Below are positions 1 through 11,061 of a stretch of DNA of 64,000 nucleotides, piece by piece. The stretch's first letter is position 1; each line of letters opens with the position of its first letter. This DNA comes from Symbiodinium microadriaticum. Lineage: Eukaryota; Sar; Dinophyceae; Suessiales; Symbiodiniaceae. The stretch is from contig LSRX01000049.1 in assembly GCA_001939145.1 (NCBI GenBank), positions 13,175-77,174 of the forward strand. The letters are read 5' to 3'. The notes under the pieces are model-generated. The model saw nothing but the letters and a program-made list of their open reading frames with translations, was not told the DNA's origin and ran no database searches. Position numbers and translations under genes: made by a program.

Positions 1-2560
1 CTCGGACCGACTGCAGTTGCGGCGGCTTTGCGAGACGCACGGCGGGGAGGAGCAGCGGGACTCTCGGGCATGCGTGCGGAGCACCGCCAGCGCCGGAATT
101 GGTCCCTTTCGTGCGGCTCTTTTATACACACCCATGGGCTTGTTGCTGGTGGGACAATGAGGGCAATTGCCGCAGCATCGCCCAAGGCGAAGGCTGTGAG
201 CAAGGTGATCCGCTGACCCCTGCCGTTTATGCATTGGGACAACATGGAGCTCTGCTCAAAGCCGCCTCCGCCATTCATGCGTCGGACAGCTTGCTTGCGG
301 TTGTAGAACGCGTAACTTCAATTTCACCCTTCATGATGTCTCCGTACCCGTTGTTTCGGAGTACTGTTACTTGGGCGTCGTTTTCCAATCTACTCGGAAG
401 TGGAGCATGCACGGTGAGCGTCTTTATGCGAACAGCAACCGTAAATTTCATCAGTTCTTGACTTGGGCGGAAAACCGCCAACTGCACACGGGCTTTCGGC
501 GCAATTCCTTAGCACCAGTGCAGTTAACTTCCTGGACAAGAAACTGCGTCACTGGGGCCGTCGCCTGTTGCAGTGGCCTTCTGGGGTTCCCGAGTCAGGT
601 TGGGTCCCCTTTCGCAAAGAAGTCTTGAGAAGTCTATCCACCTGTTTGGACGCTTATGTTCTGCTGACTCTGCTGGCACCCACAGGGTCCTTGCTGCACG
701 GGTCCTTCGCTATGCGTTAGGCCAAGAACACTCCTGGGCTCAGGAAGTCTCTAAAAATATGCGTGATTGTGGTATCAATGCGCCGCATCTGTGGGGAGTG
801 TCGCCCGCCTGCAGCGGACGCACCGTGTCTGCCTGGAGACGTCACTGCATCTGCCCGGCTTTAGATCGGCATGCTGTTGATGCACGTCGTGCTGAGGTCG
901 CGGCTGTGCCGTCGCTTCGTCTTTTTGCGGAGTGTCATCCCGGGCTGAATTTTTGTCTATATGTTCATCGCTCACGCGTGTCCGCTTCCATAGTTCGTGA
1001 GTGGACATTGGCGCGGTGTGGCCATCACCCATTCCTTGATGGACGTTCTGCACGCCACAGGTCTCAAATCCGGCCATGTCTTTGTGGCGCTGCTGTATGG
1101 AGGTTTGTTCACGCTCTGCGCTTCTGCCCCGTGTTTGTGCCGTGGTAACGGGCTTGGATATCCCGTTCCCACCTGTTTGGGCTGAGAGCTGTTGAGCAGT
1201 TGCCTGACGATGTGTTTCTGCATCTGCTCTTTTCGCCGCAGCACCATTGCAACAGTGTAGGTCTGCTGTCAGCCCACATGCACTTTGTGGCTGGTGTGTG
1301 TCAAGCCAAGCGTTCATTGCTAGAAGGCTTGAACCTATGATCTGATGTGGCATGGGTGCTCATTCTGTATATATCGTCTGTTTCACTTTGTAGATACTGA
1401 CCGCAAGACGGTTGTTTCAGGACTCATGCTGCTGACGACTTGTATGTCTTGACAACACGCGAGCGAGCACGAGCCGCCCGCGATACAGGAGTCGGCGGCA
1501 AGAGACGAGTGTACAGTGCACAGCTGGTCCGCCTCCACCTCGTGTCGCTGAGCTGGGGGCGGACGTGTGGCACGGGGACAAACCACTGGAAGAGCGAGTG
1601 CTGGTTATTGCTTCCTGATCTGCAGTGCACGTGGCTCCGCCTCGCTAGGCCATGGCGTCCTATGCACACGCACATGACGCGGCGATATGGCAGACGTTGA
1701 AGCTTTGCCTCGGCGGCATAGCCGAAGCAGACGTCGCACACGCGCACAACGTGGCGACCTTACCGGCCGCCCTCGGAGGCCTGGGCTTACGTTCTGCGGT
1801 TCGCACAGCTTCGGCCGCATACTAAGCTGCATGGGCGGACGCTATACCGGAGCTCCACAGACGTTCCCCAGCTTTCGCTGAGGCCTGCACGGGCTTGCTC
1901 GCTACCGACGGTGGGTTTGCGCCGGTCCCGAGAAGTGCGGTTGAGGCACGCGAGCTCCTCCAGGCGGAGGGTTGGCATGAGTGCCCTTCGTGGGAAGCAA
2001 TCGGAGCGGGAGCCCGTCCACGTCGCGTGACCGACCAGGGCCTGGGCGACTGGCCACATGGATGGCAGTGCTGTGCATCGCGTATTCGAACCTCTTACTT
2101 TCGCGAACGCACGCTGCTGCCTTCCTTGTCCCCTTCCGCTTGCGCCTTTCTCCGGTCGCAGTTTGGCCCACAGGCCGGCGCTTGGTTGACTGCCATACCT
2201 TGTGGAGCGCGCTTCTGCCCCAAGCAATGCTTTTGGCCCTGCTTGTGTGCTGCGACGCCACACTTGTCTCGCCGCTGACGCGCACAGGTCTCCCGCAACC
2301 CTGTGCTGCCGCACACGATGGAGCCGCCTTGCGGGTCGGCGAGCGCCGAGAGAAAGACGCGTACCCGGACTTGAACGGCAGCCCCCCACAACTCGTAGCG
2401 CTCGGGCGTGAGGCCGGCGGACGGTGGAATGCCGGTGCGTACCAGCTGGTCCGAGACCCCGTCCGTGTCCGTGCCCAGCGAGCTCCGCCAGCCATGCGAA
2501 GCACCGCTTCGTCGGCATGGGCTAGGCGTTGGTGGACCATGCATTGGGCTCCAAAGCGCA
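1..2560 (+). pseudogene. Decayed LINE ORF: reverse transcriptase end plus restriction-like endonuclease
   Basis: This is the 3' two thirds of a non-LTR retrotransposon polyprotein, broken by many frameshifts and stops. Around 185-260 one frame reads the RT motif EGCEQGDPLTPAVYALGQ (the QGDPLSP block before the YxDD palm motif). Around 355-470 another frame gives a thumb-like block with YLGVVFQSTRKW. Near 1760-1870 the frame reads TLPAALGGLGLRSAV, and near 2150-2200 GAWLTAIP. From about 2245 a restriction-like endonuclease signature appears as CCDATLVSPLTRTG, then RREKDAYPDL and GREAGGRW. In RLE-type LINEs such as R2 and CRE these residues form the D...K/E nuclease core. The 5' part lies outside the window. 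The block order is collinear, so this is one decayed element. Class is fairly secure; clade is not. Confidence 0.7.
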
Positions 2561-2570
2561 AAGGCGTACG

Positions 2571-2900
2571 CTATATCTTTCGCTCCCATGTTTGGCCACC
2601 CACTCGATGAGGTCGTCGAGTGAGAACCCTGCCGCCGCCGCCTCTCGGGTTTCCTTTGTTGGCAGGGCCCTGTTGCTGTTCAACCTTCTTCTGCCATGTC
2701 TCCCCTGCCACCGCCGACATCCCCATAAGAGCATCATGAACCTCATTAGCCAGCACCCTCGCCGCCGTAACCCTGATGGATTCTCTCGTTCCGCGCAGTT
2801 CAACCAGATCCAGCCGCCCTCCTTGCCCTTCCAACGTCTCTTCAACCCGCCCCAGTCTGTCCTCCAGCTCTGAGACTTTCCTAGCTGCTGCGTCTGCCAT
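2571..2900 (-). pseudogene. Coiled-coil fragment, possibly a LINE ORF1 remnant
   Basis: The minus strand is open for 109 codons. The first 60 residues have regular heptads (ARKVSELEDRLGRVEETL), as in ORF1 proteins of LINEs and gag-like coiled coils; the last 30 are basic and Gly-rich. It lies downstream of the minus-strand RT remnant, between two decayed elements, so it could be the start of another truncated copy. Nothing identifies a function. It could also be a chance frame, but the heptad pattern argues for past coding. Confidence 0.3.
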
Positions 2901-3239
2901 GGAAGTGGCAGGGAAGGGTAGGCCAGCACAAAGGTTACAACCAAGCGCATGCGCAGGGCAAACTCGTTAAGCTGGAAAGCTCGACCGATAGCGGCCACAT
3001 TAGAGTCGGTCGGTATTGTGTGGATTAAAATCTTGCTGGGCTACGTTGCCCAACATGTCATGTCCCACGCAGTCCTTCCCCCGCCTCGCACAGTCTGAAT
3101 TCCATACACTACACTCCATCCCGCCTGTTTAGGTTCCCCTCCACTCTGAACGCTGCCCCCAGACCAACTGATAAACACGAACCACATCCGGCCCTCCTAC
3201 CTGCCGTTCATGATTTATCCTGTTCATGATCTATCCTGT

Positions 3240-4647
3240 TGAACCTTGCGAGTCTGCTTTTAGCCGGACATACGTGTGTCTTCAGTTGCTGCGCGCGCCT
3301 ACAAGCCGGGCAACAGGATTCACAGCTGAATGACTGCACCGTATACCGATTGTTCCGCCTCGTGGTGAAACACGCTAGCTGGTTCGTTTCTGCAAACGTC
3401 CCGCCACACAGGGCATGTAGGTACTCCTACTCCTTTTGCTTCCGTCCTATTTTGTCGTAACCTGCGTGGGCGTGGACCATATGACTTCGCTTCCGGCTCC
3501 GCACGCCCGCCACTCCTGCGCTCCCCTAGTTCGTCTTCGCTATTTACGAATTCTTGCTCTACCGGGTCCTCCCCCTTTCGGTTGTGCCCACACCGGTATA
3601 GGATCGCTCAAACGCCATTCCACTGATCTAATTCCCGCTCCTTTTCCCGCAGAACCGTTTTAACCGGAAATGCACTGTACACCCGCTTCTTCCATTCTGA
3701 GCTCGCCTTTGTTTCGCTATTTTCGCTCTGGCTCATTGAGTCCACCCGAAGAGTAGTCGTTTCTGTGGTTGCAACGTTGTCATTCTTGCCACGTGCCTTA
3801 ACCACGTCAGGGACGCTCTACGCACTGCTGATTGAACCGTTTCCTACTGAACCATTCTGCGCATAACCGCGTTTGTCAAACCCTGTCTGCGCAGGTCCTG
3901 AATCCTGGCATTGAAGCTTCTCCTTATCGAAAAGTGGATGATGTTTTGCATTCGGTGTACCTGATTCGTTTGCCACGCCCGTGTACGCGGACAGGTCAAC
4001 ACAATTCCTTTCACCGCCGCCTTTAGCACCTTAACCCGAACACTTTTCTTCAAGTCGTGCTTACGTCTTTTTGCTGCCTTGGCACGAGTCCATGCCGCCG
4101 AGGTTTCTCTTCAATTTTCTCAACACACTTCCTGGCCGCCCTCTCCGTTTGCATAGTGTGACCATGCTCCCCACGTGTTTAACAGATGTGCTCTCCCCCA
4201 ACCACGCGACATCCGTGGGAGCCCGCAATTCAAACTGTATCCTGAGCCCTTGGGTCTTCTCCGTATTGACTATACCCGCAAAATCTCGAAGACGGATATC
4301 TTCTCCGCCCCTACTGCCTCTTCTGCTTCCCCGACGATACCAGTATCATCCGCATACACGAAATCCCCAATGATACATCTCCGGGTGTGTCGCCCCTCAT
4401 CCTCCCTATCTGTTGTACGCTTCGCCACCCTTCGTCCACCTTATACGTCCATATTAAGCCCGGTTGTGGTTGCCCCACTCGAGCCTTCCGCGCCCTAAAG
4501 ACTTCCATAAATCCATGATGGTCTATATTGAACAAAATTGGCGACGAGGGACAACCTTCGCGTAGCCGCCAATCTGGCACAAAGCTGGACGACTCCATGC
4601 CGTGTAGTCTCACTTTGCCAGCCGTCCCTTCATGGATTGCCTTCGGT
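3240..4647 (-). pseudogene. Minus-strand LINE, 3' half: RT motifs B and C, thumb, C-terminal zinc fingers
   Basis: Read on the minus strand from 4647 downward. First comes VPKAIHEGTAGKVRLHG, then the RT block B WRLREGCPSSPILFNI (near 4570-4520). After a frame change, block C reads GDFVYADDTGIV (near 4350-4315), with the catalytic YADD kept. Around 3700-3610 comes EWKKRVYSAFP and ELDQWNG, the conserved region after the thumb in this dinoflagellate LINE type. Near 3420-3250 come decayed Cys/His fingers (TFAETNQL, then CESCCPACRRAQQLKTHVC). Several frameshifts show it is dead. Its 5' half is at 13224-13590; the two were separated by the plus-strand insertion between them. The rest of 2900-3240 shows nothing codable. 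Confidence 0.75.
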
Positions 4648-4659
4648 ACCTTCCCAAAC
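4648..4659. repeat. Target-site duplication, left copy (ACCTTCCCAAAC)
   Basis: The 12 bases ACCTTCCCAAAC occur here and again at 13212-13223, immediately after the A10 tail of the inserted LINE. The first A of the right copy may instead belong to the tail. Confidence 0.8.
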
Positions 4660-4930
4660 AGGCTCGAGCAGCAGGACGATCCCGGCCCGGGTCAGCCCAG
4701 GCCTGGAAACCAGGCTAGCGAGCCAATTGTGCTCTGCGCAAGCAGAAGTCCACTTTTCACTTTCCACAGCCCTAGGGGTCACACAGCTTCACGCCACAGA
4801 GGCACGCGTTTTACGCCGCATCGGCTTAGTACTTTCTTCTAGCGCTGTTTGGTCACCTTACGAGTTTTCCACTTTTTCGCCTTCGGGCCAGTTTTGCTGA
4901 TACTTACGTTAGGTAGCACTCACGTTAGCC

Positions 4931-7900
4931 ATGGAGACGACGCCGGCGCCCGCGAGCGCCATGGCCTCTGCCGATTCGATGCCTTCTGGTGAAACTCCGC
5001 ATCCCCCGGGTATCGAGCAACCATTGGCAGCACCACCAGTACCCCAAGTAATCCAAGACACTCTCATTGGCCCTAGTATGAGCCTCCCGGTGTACGATAA
5101 CAATACCTACGTTCTCCGCTCAGGCACTGATGCTCAAACCATAACTAAACAGATGTACGAAGGCCTTACTTCAGTCTCACCAACAGAAAGTCCAGTCGCA
5201 GATTTCTATCTCTTCTAATATAACAGGCTTAAGATCGGTGAAATCGGACGACGATGAACCCCCTTCCTGGGGGGACATGGATCCTGAATTAGTGCAGAGG
5301 CTCCAAGCAGACCCCGAAGCAATGAAGGTTTTCATGGCCACCCGACGCCCAAGAAAAGAAGCCCGCCTGGATCCAAGCCTCGGACAATTCTCTATGACCA
5401 CTGATGTCCCTCTCCCACAAGCCCCTTCGAGCTCCACGCAACCCCCAGAGATAGGAAAGGAAACCATCAAGGAGGCCTTTCAGGAGTACCACTCTACGGT
5501 AGTGGGGCCTGCTCTAGCTGAGATCCATTCGCATGTTGCCAATAACATTGCACCCCAAATCCGTACTCTAGAGACCAACAACACTCTCCTTAAAGAGAGC
5601 CTTAGCTCCGTAGAGTCAGAGTTGCACAAGCGCACGGTCCTGATACATGGTGTGCCGCCCTTTTGTGGCAAGAAAGCCATTGATGACAACATGTGGTATT
5701 TGCTCAAAGCTGCAGACCTTACACACGTGGATATGCAATCAGTTTCCAATCACCTCCTTACGAGCACCACTAGTTTTATCCGAGTTGTTTTCGTTACCGA
5801 AGCCATAGCGAAGCAGTTTTTTCAGAACTTTCGCGCAAGCAAGCGGTACTTCCGCAACAGAGACCCCAAAAATTACACAGCCGATACTCCCATTAAGATT
5901 GAACGAGACCTCTCCCTCACAGAAAGACTTGAACACCAACCTCTCTATGCTTTAGTTGATTCGTTGACCAAGGCTCCTACATCAGATGGTTCGCCGCTCA
6001 TCTCCACCTATCTTAAAATAGATTACAACAGTTTGCAAGCCTACAACACAGACAACGATGAGCTCGTCGCTATGGTAATCTACCTTCCCTCACGCAATAC
6101 ATCGGTATGTCAAATCGCAATTCAGCCTCAGCATAGGACGCATGTATTGGAGACATTCCCAAGAACTTTCCAGGATCGTATGACAACCACGCTTAAGTTC
6201 CTACAAGCCTACCAGAGAGCAGCTCGCCACAGCACCACCACACTTCGTTTTCACTACTCCCAGACCCAAGACTTGTCCAATGTTACCCCAGAACAGGCTT
6301 TACAACTATTTCCTTACGAAATTTTCCTTCGGACCCTAGCTAAGAACCCCTCACACCTTTTGGCCTCAATGACAGGGATGCAACCCATCATTCAACAAGT
6401 TATGATGGATCAGGGATTGGATCACTCCTCGTTTGGGAAAACAGGAAAGGGTCGCAGCAAAGATAAAGGCGAAGGCAAAGGTAAGCAGCGCACCAAAACA
6501 ACATGGGACTCGAAAGGCAAAGGTAAAGGTGACTCCTATGAAAGGCGAACAGGAAAGGACACAGATAGATGGTCCTCCTATGTCCCCACAACCCAATCCG
6601 ATCGCTCTAAGCCCAAATATTCGCCACAGCAAAACGATGATCCTTGGGCCCAGGCAGCTTACGGTACAGACTCGCGCTCCCGACGAGCTACCGGAGGACG
6701 TGATTACTCCAGCGAATCTGAGATGATTATTCCATGCGCGGGATGTATGAATTTGTTGGGTACCAATTCAGATTGTGATGATTGTCTAGCCCCCGCAGGT
6801 GTTAACAACCTTCAGAAGTTGCAGAACTCTGTGCGCTATGCCCATCTAGAGCCTTTTGCCCAGAACGTTACCCCAGGGTTTGCATGTCCACTCATCCGCG
6901 CAAAAGAGCAGCGCTGTAACGCTAGCACATCTCTATATGGCAAAGGGGATTGTTCTGGATGCGTCGCGTGGGTACAATGGGCCGCACGCTATTATGGACC
7001 CCGCTGTCAGGACGCCTTGAACCCTGTACGTCATGCGCTGCTTCTAGGATATGAGAGACTCATGCTACATACCATGCAGACCCACCCCGCACTTTACATA
7101 GATGCTCTCTCTAATTCCCTCAGAGCCATTCATGGTAGACATGATCTCCCTGATGCATTTACAGAATGGTTTACAGAGGCTCTATACCCCGATCCGAACG
7201 ACCCCCTCAAGGTACTCCCATGGCCCAAAATACAAACAGTTTTTCAAACGCCTGCGGACAAATACTTCCTCAACCCCGACCCATGGTTCCATAATCTTGG
7301 TTACACAGTGAAAGTTTGCAACATACAGGAATCCAGCTATTTGCTCACAGTCCTGCAAGAATCTTACGAAGCTGTCCCGTATGAAGTTATATCCCGAGCA
7401 CAACTCCCCGACCCTAACTTTCAACCAGAGCTTGGGGTCGACTACGACTCCCTCATCACCCTGGATCTTGCGCCATGGGTTTCTCTTGTTCGCAGAAGTT
7501 ACTCATTTGCCCTAAAAGAACACGGGATTTCAGAAGTAGCATGGTCTACAAAGGTTCTTGAAGATCTGGCTTATAGTTTTCTGTCTGATGCTTGTGAGTA
7601 CCTTGTTGATCAGTATGCGGACTCCTTCCTACAAGCACTCGACGACAACCCAGTTTTGGAATCTGTTTTTATGGGGAATGCTCCTTTCACAAATGAAGAT
7701 CTTAAGAAACTCGCTGGTGCCGGAAGTTGCTTTTTCGACACCTTGTATTATCAAGTGACCGCAATGTACCGCCTCCAAACCACCAAGAATCAACACCTCC
7801 CCGCTCCAAACGATCCTCTAGGTACCTTGTATGATCTGATTGTCGCTAGGGCCCCGGATATGTCGGAGATAGGATCTCAAAAGCCACATCTCCTTGATCG

Positions 7901-8057
7901 CCACTGGAACAACAAAGGTAACAGTATGGAAGCACTTGCACTCCTGCTGGTAGAACGAGGTTATCATGTTATGATCTTAACACAGGCTTGGTTGGTATTC
8001 CAGCTTCGATATGAAAAAGAATCATATCCCTGGATAGCAAACTGGCTTACCCCCTGA
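4931..8057 (+). pseudogene. LINE ORF1 protein with OTU-like C-terminus (one frameshift)
   Basis: The nucleic-acid-binding ORF1 of the inserted LINE. ATG 4931 opens 95 codons, then the frame changes near 5190-5220 and stays open to 8057 (939 codons counted from 5238). Residue numbers below count from 5238. A heptad-bearing helix spans roughly 85-135. Then TVLIHGVPPFCGKK begins an RRM-like segment of the L1 ORF1 type. A basic KG-rich stretch (about 395-440) follows, then a Cys cluster C500-x2-C503-x9-C513-x2-C516, probably zinc binding. Near the end, GAGSCFFDTLYYQV and MEALALLLVERGYHVMIL resemble the Cys box and ALA block of OTU cysteine proteases. The usual Asp of the GDGxC box is Ala here, and no clear C-terminal His is seen, so a protease activity is doubtful. 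Confidence 0.7.
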
Positions 8058-8141
8058 CTATCCCTGCTGCCCAGGTGCATTCAGCTGAAGCTCTTCGACA
8101 CAGTCCTTTCCAGCCGCCTCGGCCCTCGAAACACTTCTCTT

Positions 8142-10683
8142 GTGCAAACTAACAAACCCAATCACCCAAAGCCCCCTCCAACGCTTAAAACCCTGACGAC
8201 GCTGACGCTGACGACCACTTACGTTACTACTTACGGTATACCGACGACGCAAAAGACGCAGACGCGGACGACCACTTACGTTACCAACCACTCAAGCTAC
8301 GTCCTCCGGGACAGGGAGACCACCGGTCTCGGTTTCACAGTAGGTAGCATAGCTCGTAGCTTAGGACACTGTGAGGGGGCTACTAAGGCAGTGAAGGGAG
8401 TGAGGGCTGCAACCGCTTTCTCACCCTTAGGTCTAGCTTTTCACCTTTTCCCGAGTGCAAGCCTCCTGTCTAGGGTTTTTTGGAGTTTTTTAGTGCACAG
8501 GAGACCTCTGCACTCGTCTCACCCCACGTCTGCGCTAGGTTACTACCGAGCCCTCAGCACCGGAAAAGTGATTTTTTCAGGTTTTACTGGTGGCTTAAAT
8601 AAACTAGTCCATGCCCTTAACGGAAACATACAGTACTTGCCTGGCGACAAGCCGAAGCCACACAGTATGCTTTGGCGCACGTCCGTTTATTTGCCGAACG
8701 GCATGACAATGTTTCGATACCGATTCTACGGCAAAGAGGCGCTATGGTTACACGCCATGCGGCGTGGCCAATTTTTCGAATTGGACACTAATAGATCTGA
8801 ATCAAAGACGCTATACGGGATCGTCCTGAGAGCGGTGGCCTCCACGGGAGGCGGGCCGGGAAGCCGCTGGCCGCTTATCCAACAATACAGAAGATGCGCC
8901 AGTACAACAGGAGCGTCTCGGGGCCTCCAGCGCCAGACATACCCGCCCAACACGGGGCGCATGCAAGAGCGTAAATTACCCTGGGGGGCACCCCCTTTCG
9001 CTTCTCCCGTTAATCCCACTCCACAACACTCAAGTTATCCACACTTACGTTATGAAGGCGCGGAGCCCCGAGCGGCAGCGACATTAATGCCAGGCGGCTA
9101 CCAACACCGCGGAGCTCACGGGGGAACGCGAAGAGGTAGGCACTCCAAGGAGGCGCAATCCCGCAGATATAGTCTCTGGCAAGCGCGAAGGCGCGCTCAA
9201 CGCCAGGACTATAGACAATGGAAGACACAACAAAAGGACTCTGCCCTGAGGGTGCACGGCAGATTCAGTCCACCCCCGATCCACCTAAAACCGACTACAC
9301 AACAACGACTTCAAAGTAGATTCAAATCGTCCCAGTCCATTACGACTATTGCACCAATTAACCAGACAAGGGACGCAGGGTCGAAGATTTCATTACCACT
9401 ACCTACCGGGACACCTCTGAATCTTATGACATGGAATGTCGAAGGAATGCGTGAGATGGCAAAATATGATATGATACTCAAGTTCTGTACCAAACACAAA
9501 GTATCCCTGCTGTGTGCCCAAGAAACAAAATCAACCTCGTCATATTCCTTCTGTAAGTCAGGATGGGAAATTCTATTATCGGGCCACCCCAAAGAGGTCC
9601 ACCATGGAGTAGGTTTCTTTGTCTCACCTACTCTACGCTCCCATACCCGAGATTTTAAACCCCACTCCTCTCGCATATGTGAACTCACTCTTGACACATT
9701 GCCACATCCGATTACCATATTCAACATATACGCCCCCAGTACAGTAGAGGATGCCGAGGAAGACAGGCGACGCAAAACCTCCTTCTGGGAAGACTTAGCC
9801 GAACTCCTTATCAACCACCCCAATTCATCCCACGTCCTACTCATGCGCAACTGTAATGCTCGCCTAGACCCCAATATTGACCCTACTCAACAACACGTGG
9901 GCCCACACGTAGTTGGAAAACGACAGACAATCCTGGACATTGAGCGAGACAATGCACTACACCTCATTGATCTCCTTGAAGGGCACGGAATGGAACTACC
10001 TCAAACATTCCTCGATCTACCCTTACAACGGCGCGTCTCCTATAAAAAGATGAGTTGTCAGGATCATCTCCTCGAAACCGCAGACATTGCCGACTGGACC
10101 ACACTGGATTATGCGATCCTGCCCCCTTCGCTTCGTCAATATATAACTTTCAGAGGTAACATCTTTCAGCAGCTCGTCAACTCAAGACATCTTCCTTTAC
10201 TTTTTTCTCTTCAGACCCAGTTCCAACCTGCGCCCCCTAAACAAACACACAACAAGAAAGACTACACAGAACTAGCGTCCTTTTACGCCTCAATCGAAAC
10301 CGCCCTTCTTGATAAAACAGATAATGCTTTCACGTTTCCCTCCCCTCCTACGCGCACTATTGTTGCTTATACCGATGGCTCTTGCCCAAATAACAGGACA
10401 GTCTCCTTTGATAATCCTGCAGGGTGGGGTTTTACCCTCATATCCGGTCACTCCCTCCCTCCTCATCCAGCAGTTAACGACGATTGGCTACATTCCTGGG
10501 GAAAGGACGATCGGAGCCCACTACTTTCCTCCCTGAACTTCCCGGTTCCAATAACACAGGCGAACTCAAAGCACTTATCGAGCTGTTTGACTACTTACTT
10601 TATTTCTCCGACTTTCAAAGCGGAGACATAGTTACGATATATACAGACTCACAATATGCACAATCTCTCCTGCTTGGCTGATC
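8142..10683 (+). pseudogene. LINE ORF2, N-terminal part: AP-type endonuclease then RNase H
   Basis: The frame is open from 8142 to 10631. Codons up to about 9400 are of low complexity at first, then peptide-like without a recognisable family. From 9415 an exonuclease-endonuclease-phosphatase fold starts: LMTWNVEGM, then AQETKS, then IFNIYAPS. Two catalytic blocks are damaged: the expected GDFN reads RNCN near 9850, and the final SDH reads SRH near 10175. Next comes RNase HI: AYTDGSCPN (first Asp) near 10360. After a frameshift around 10500-10530 come NTGELKALIE (Glu) and YTDSQYAQ (Asp), ending at 10683. A later stretch near 10770-10805 reads VPSHEGIPGN, the His block. Both enzymes normally act in LINE integration and copying. 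This copy looks inactive. Confidence 0.7.
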
Positions 10684-11061
10684 CACTCCAGTAGCACACC
10701 ACCAGTTGGTTATTCTGGCGCAACAATATTTTACGGCTCTCCGCACCGTATACCGTGTTCATTTGTTGAAGGTTCCGTCTCATGAAGGAATTCCAGGAAA
10801 CGCGTCCACTCCTCTGGTAAGTTAGGGCGTTTCTCCACCACGCCCTCCACCTCCCTTCGCCCTCCCGACATAGGCTTTAATGACGCAAGCTGGACACTTC
10901 TTCCAGTTACCTCTCAGGACGATTTTTTACAGTCTCATATTAAAGACAATTTTCATCTCATACCGGAGCTCCCTCTTGCAGCTAAAAAACCGTGGATTTC
11001 GGAATGCACGCTGCGCCTTATATCTACATTCCAGGCTACGACCTTTACGGATTGCGCCCCT

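Noticed and set aside
1787..2561. Long minus-strand frames opposite the first LINE
   Set aside because: Arg/Pro/Gly-rich antisense shadows of the plus-strand coding relic, which has collinear LINE motifs.
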